A DNA stretch of 6,884 nucleotides, taken from contig NZ_JAOZOZ010000083.1 of NCBI RefSeq assembly GCF_029933015.1, positions 1-6,884 on the forward strand, read 5' to 3'. The notes below the pieces were generated by a model. That model ran no database searches. It saw only the letters and a program-made list of their open reading frames with translations, and was not told the origin of the DNA. Positions 6,782 through 6,884 of the stretch are shown one piece after another; the stretch's first letter is position 1; each line of letters starts with the position of its first letter. This DNA comes from Hydrogenimonas sp. GTDB taxonomy: Bacteria; Campylobacterota; Campylobacteria; Campylobacterales; Hydrogenimonadaceae. Both the position numbers and the translations under genes were made by a program.

Positions 6782-6827
6782 CGGGCATGAAGCAGGGCGA
6801 AGAGAGGTTTTTTGTTTTTGTTGGGTG

Positions 6828-6848
6828 GGGCACCGCTCACGGGTGCCC
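6828..6848. repeat. Stem-loop near right edge
   Basis: GGGCACC (6828-6834) and GGTGCCC (6842-6848) form a perfect 7-bp stem with a 7-nt loop. It begins just downstream of a possible minus-strand stop codon at 6853-6855. In the minus direction it is followed by an A-rich, not T-rich, stretch, so it is not a standard terminator. Confidence 0.4.
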
Positions 6849-6852
6849 GCAT

Positions 6853-6884
6853 TTATGTCAGAAGGTGGTAGCTGATGAAGGCCA
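6853..6884 (-). CDS. Possible 3' end of a minus-strand gene (partial)
   Basis: Read leftward from the edge, one frame gives AFISYHLLT followed by TAA (6855-6853), then a stem-loop a few bases on. The residues would fit the end of a hydrophobic protein. Only nine codons are visible and other frames are also possible, so this is a weak call that needs the sequence to the right. Confidence 0.2.
   Translation of the reverse strand, partial: AFISYHLLT

Noticed and set aside
6631..6852. A 73-codon minus-strand open frame across the palindromic element
   Set aside because: It follows the inverted repeat arms, has no ribosome site and no recognisable domain; it could be a transposase remnant but nothing in it supports this.

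Overview
The window looks like a chromosomal segment from a member of the Campylobacterota (formerly Epsilonproteobacteria). The reasons are the gene order hrcA-grpE-dnaK without dnaJ, an HrcA of about 261 residues (shorter than the roughly 340 usual elsewhere), and HAIR-like (HspR-type) operators at the heat-shock promoters. The base composition of the heat-shock genes is fairly GC-rich for that phylum (one 60-base line of dnaK counts 57% G+C), which would fit a Nitratifractor- or Hydrogenimonas-like lineage better than Campylobacter or Helicobacter. The genus is a guess.

Layout. Positions 1-159 hold a heptamer tandem array and a consensus promoter carrying a HAIR-like operator. Positions 160-1524 are hrcA and grpE, with the stop and start codons abutting. 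Positions 1525-1696 are a regulatory gap with a small inverted repeat, a second -10 box set inside a perfect 7-7-7 HAIR-like palindrome, and a structured dnaK leader. Positions 1697-3589 are dnaK. Overlapping its 3' end is a UDG-superfamily glycosylase of the DNA-deoxyinosine (hypoxanthine) type, to 4103. Its stop codon overlaps an apparent ATT start of a 90-residue exported Cys/His-rich protein with a CxxCH motif, followed by a 275-residue probable outer-membrane beta-barrel protein. A compact terminator region lies at 5291-5333.

Convergent to these, on the minus strand, is a more AT-rich gene (6607-5366) for a secreted protein joining an LprI-like N-terminal domain to an RsiV-like (DUF3298) C-terminal domain. 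Both domain types are linked to lysozyme in other bacteria. Just upstream of its ribosome site is a 160-bp structure bounded by perfect 20-bp inverted repeats, possibly a MITE-like remnant. The right edge may hold the last codons of another minus-strand gene.

How the parts work together. HrcA (repressor), GrpE (nucleotide exchange factor) and DnaK (Hsp70) form the heat-shock core, probably under HspR control at two separate promoters. The glycosylase, the Cys/His-rich protein and the barrel protein are packed downstream with overlapping ends. A 13-bp hairpin that includes the stop codon of the small gene and the Shine-Dalgarno of the barrel gene suggests translational coupling. The most notable points are the two HAIR-like operators, the ATT start with its coupling hairpin, the LprI/RsiV-like fusion and the 160-bp palindromic element.
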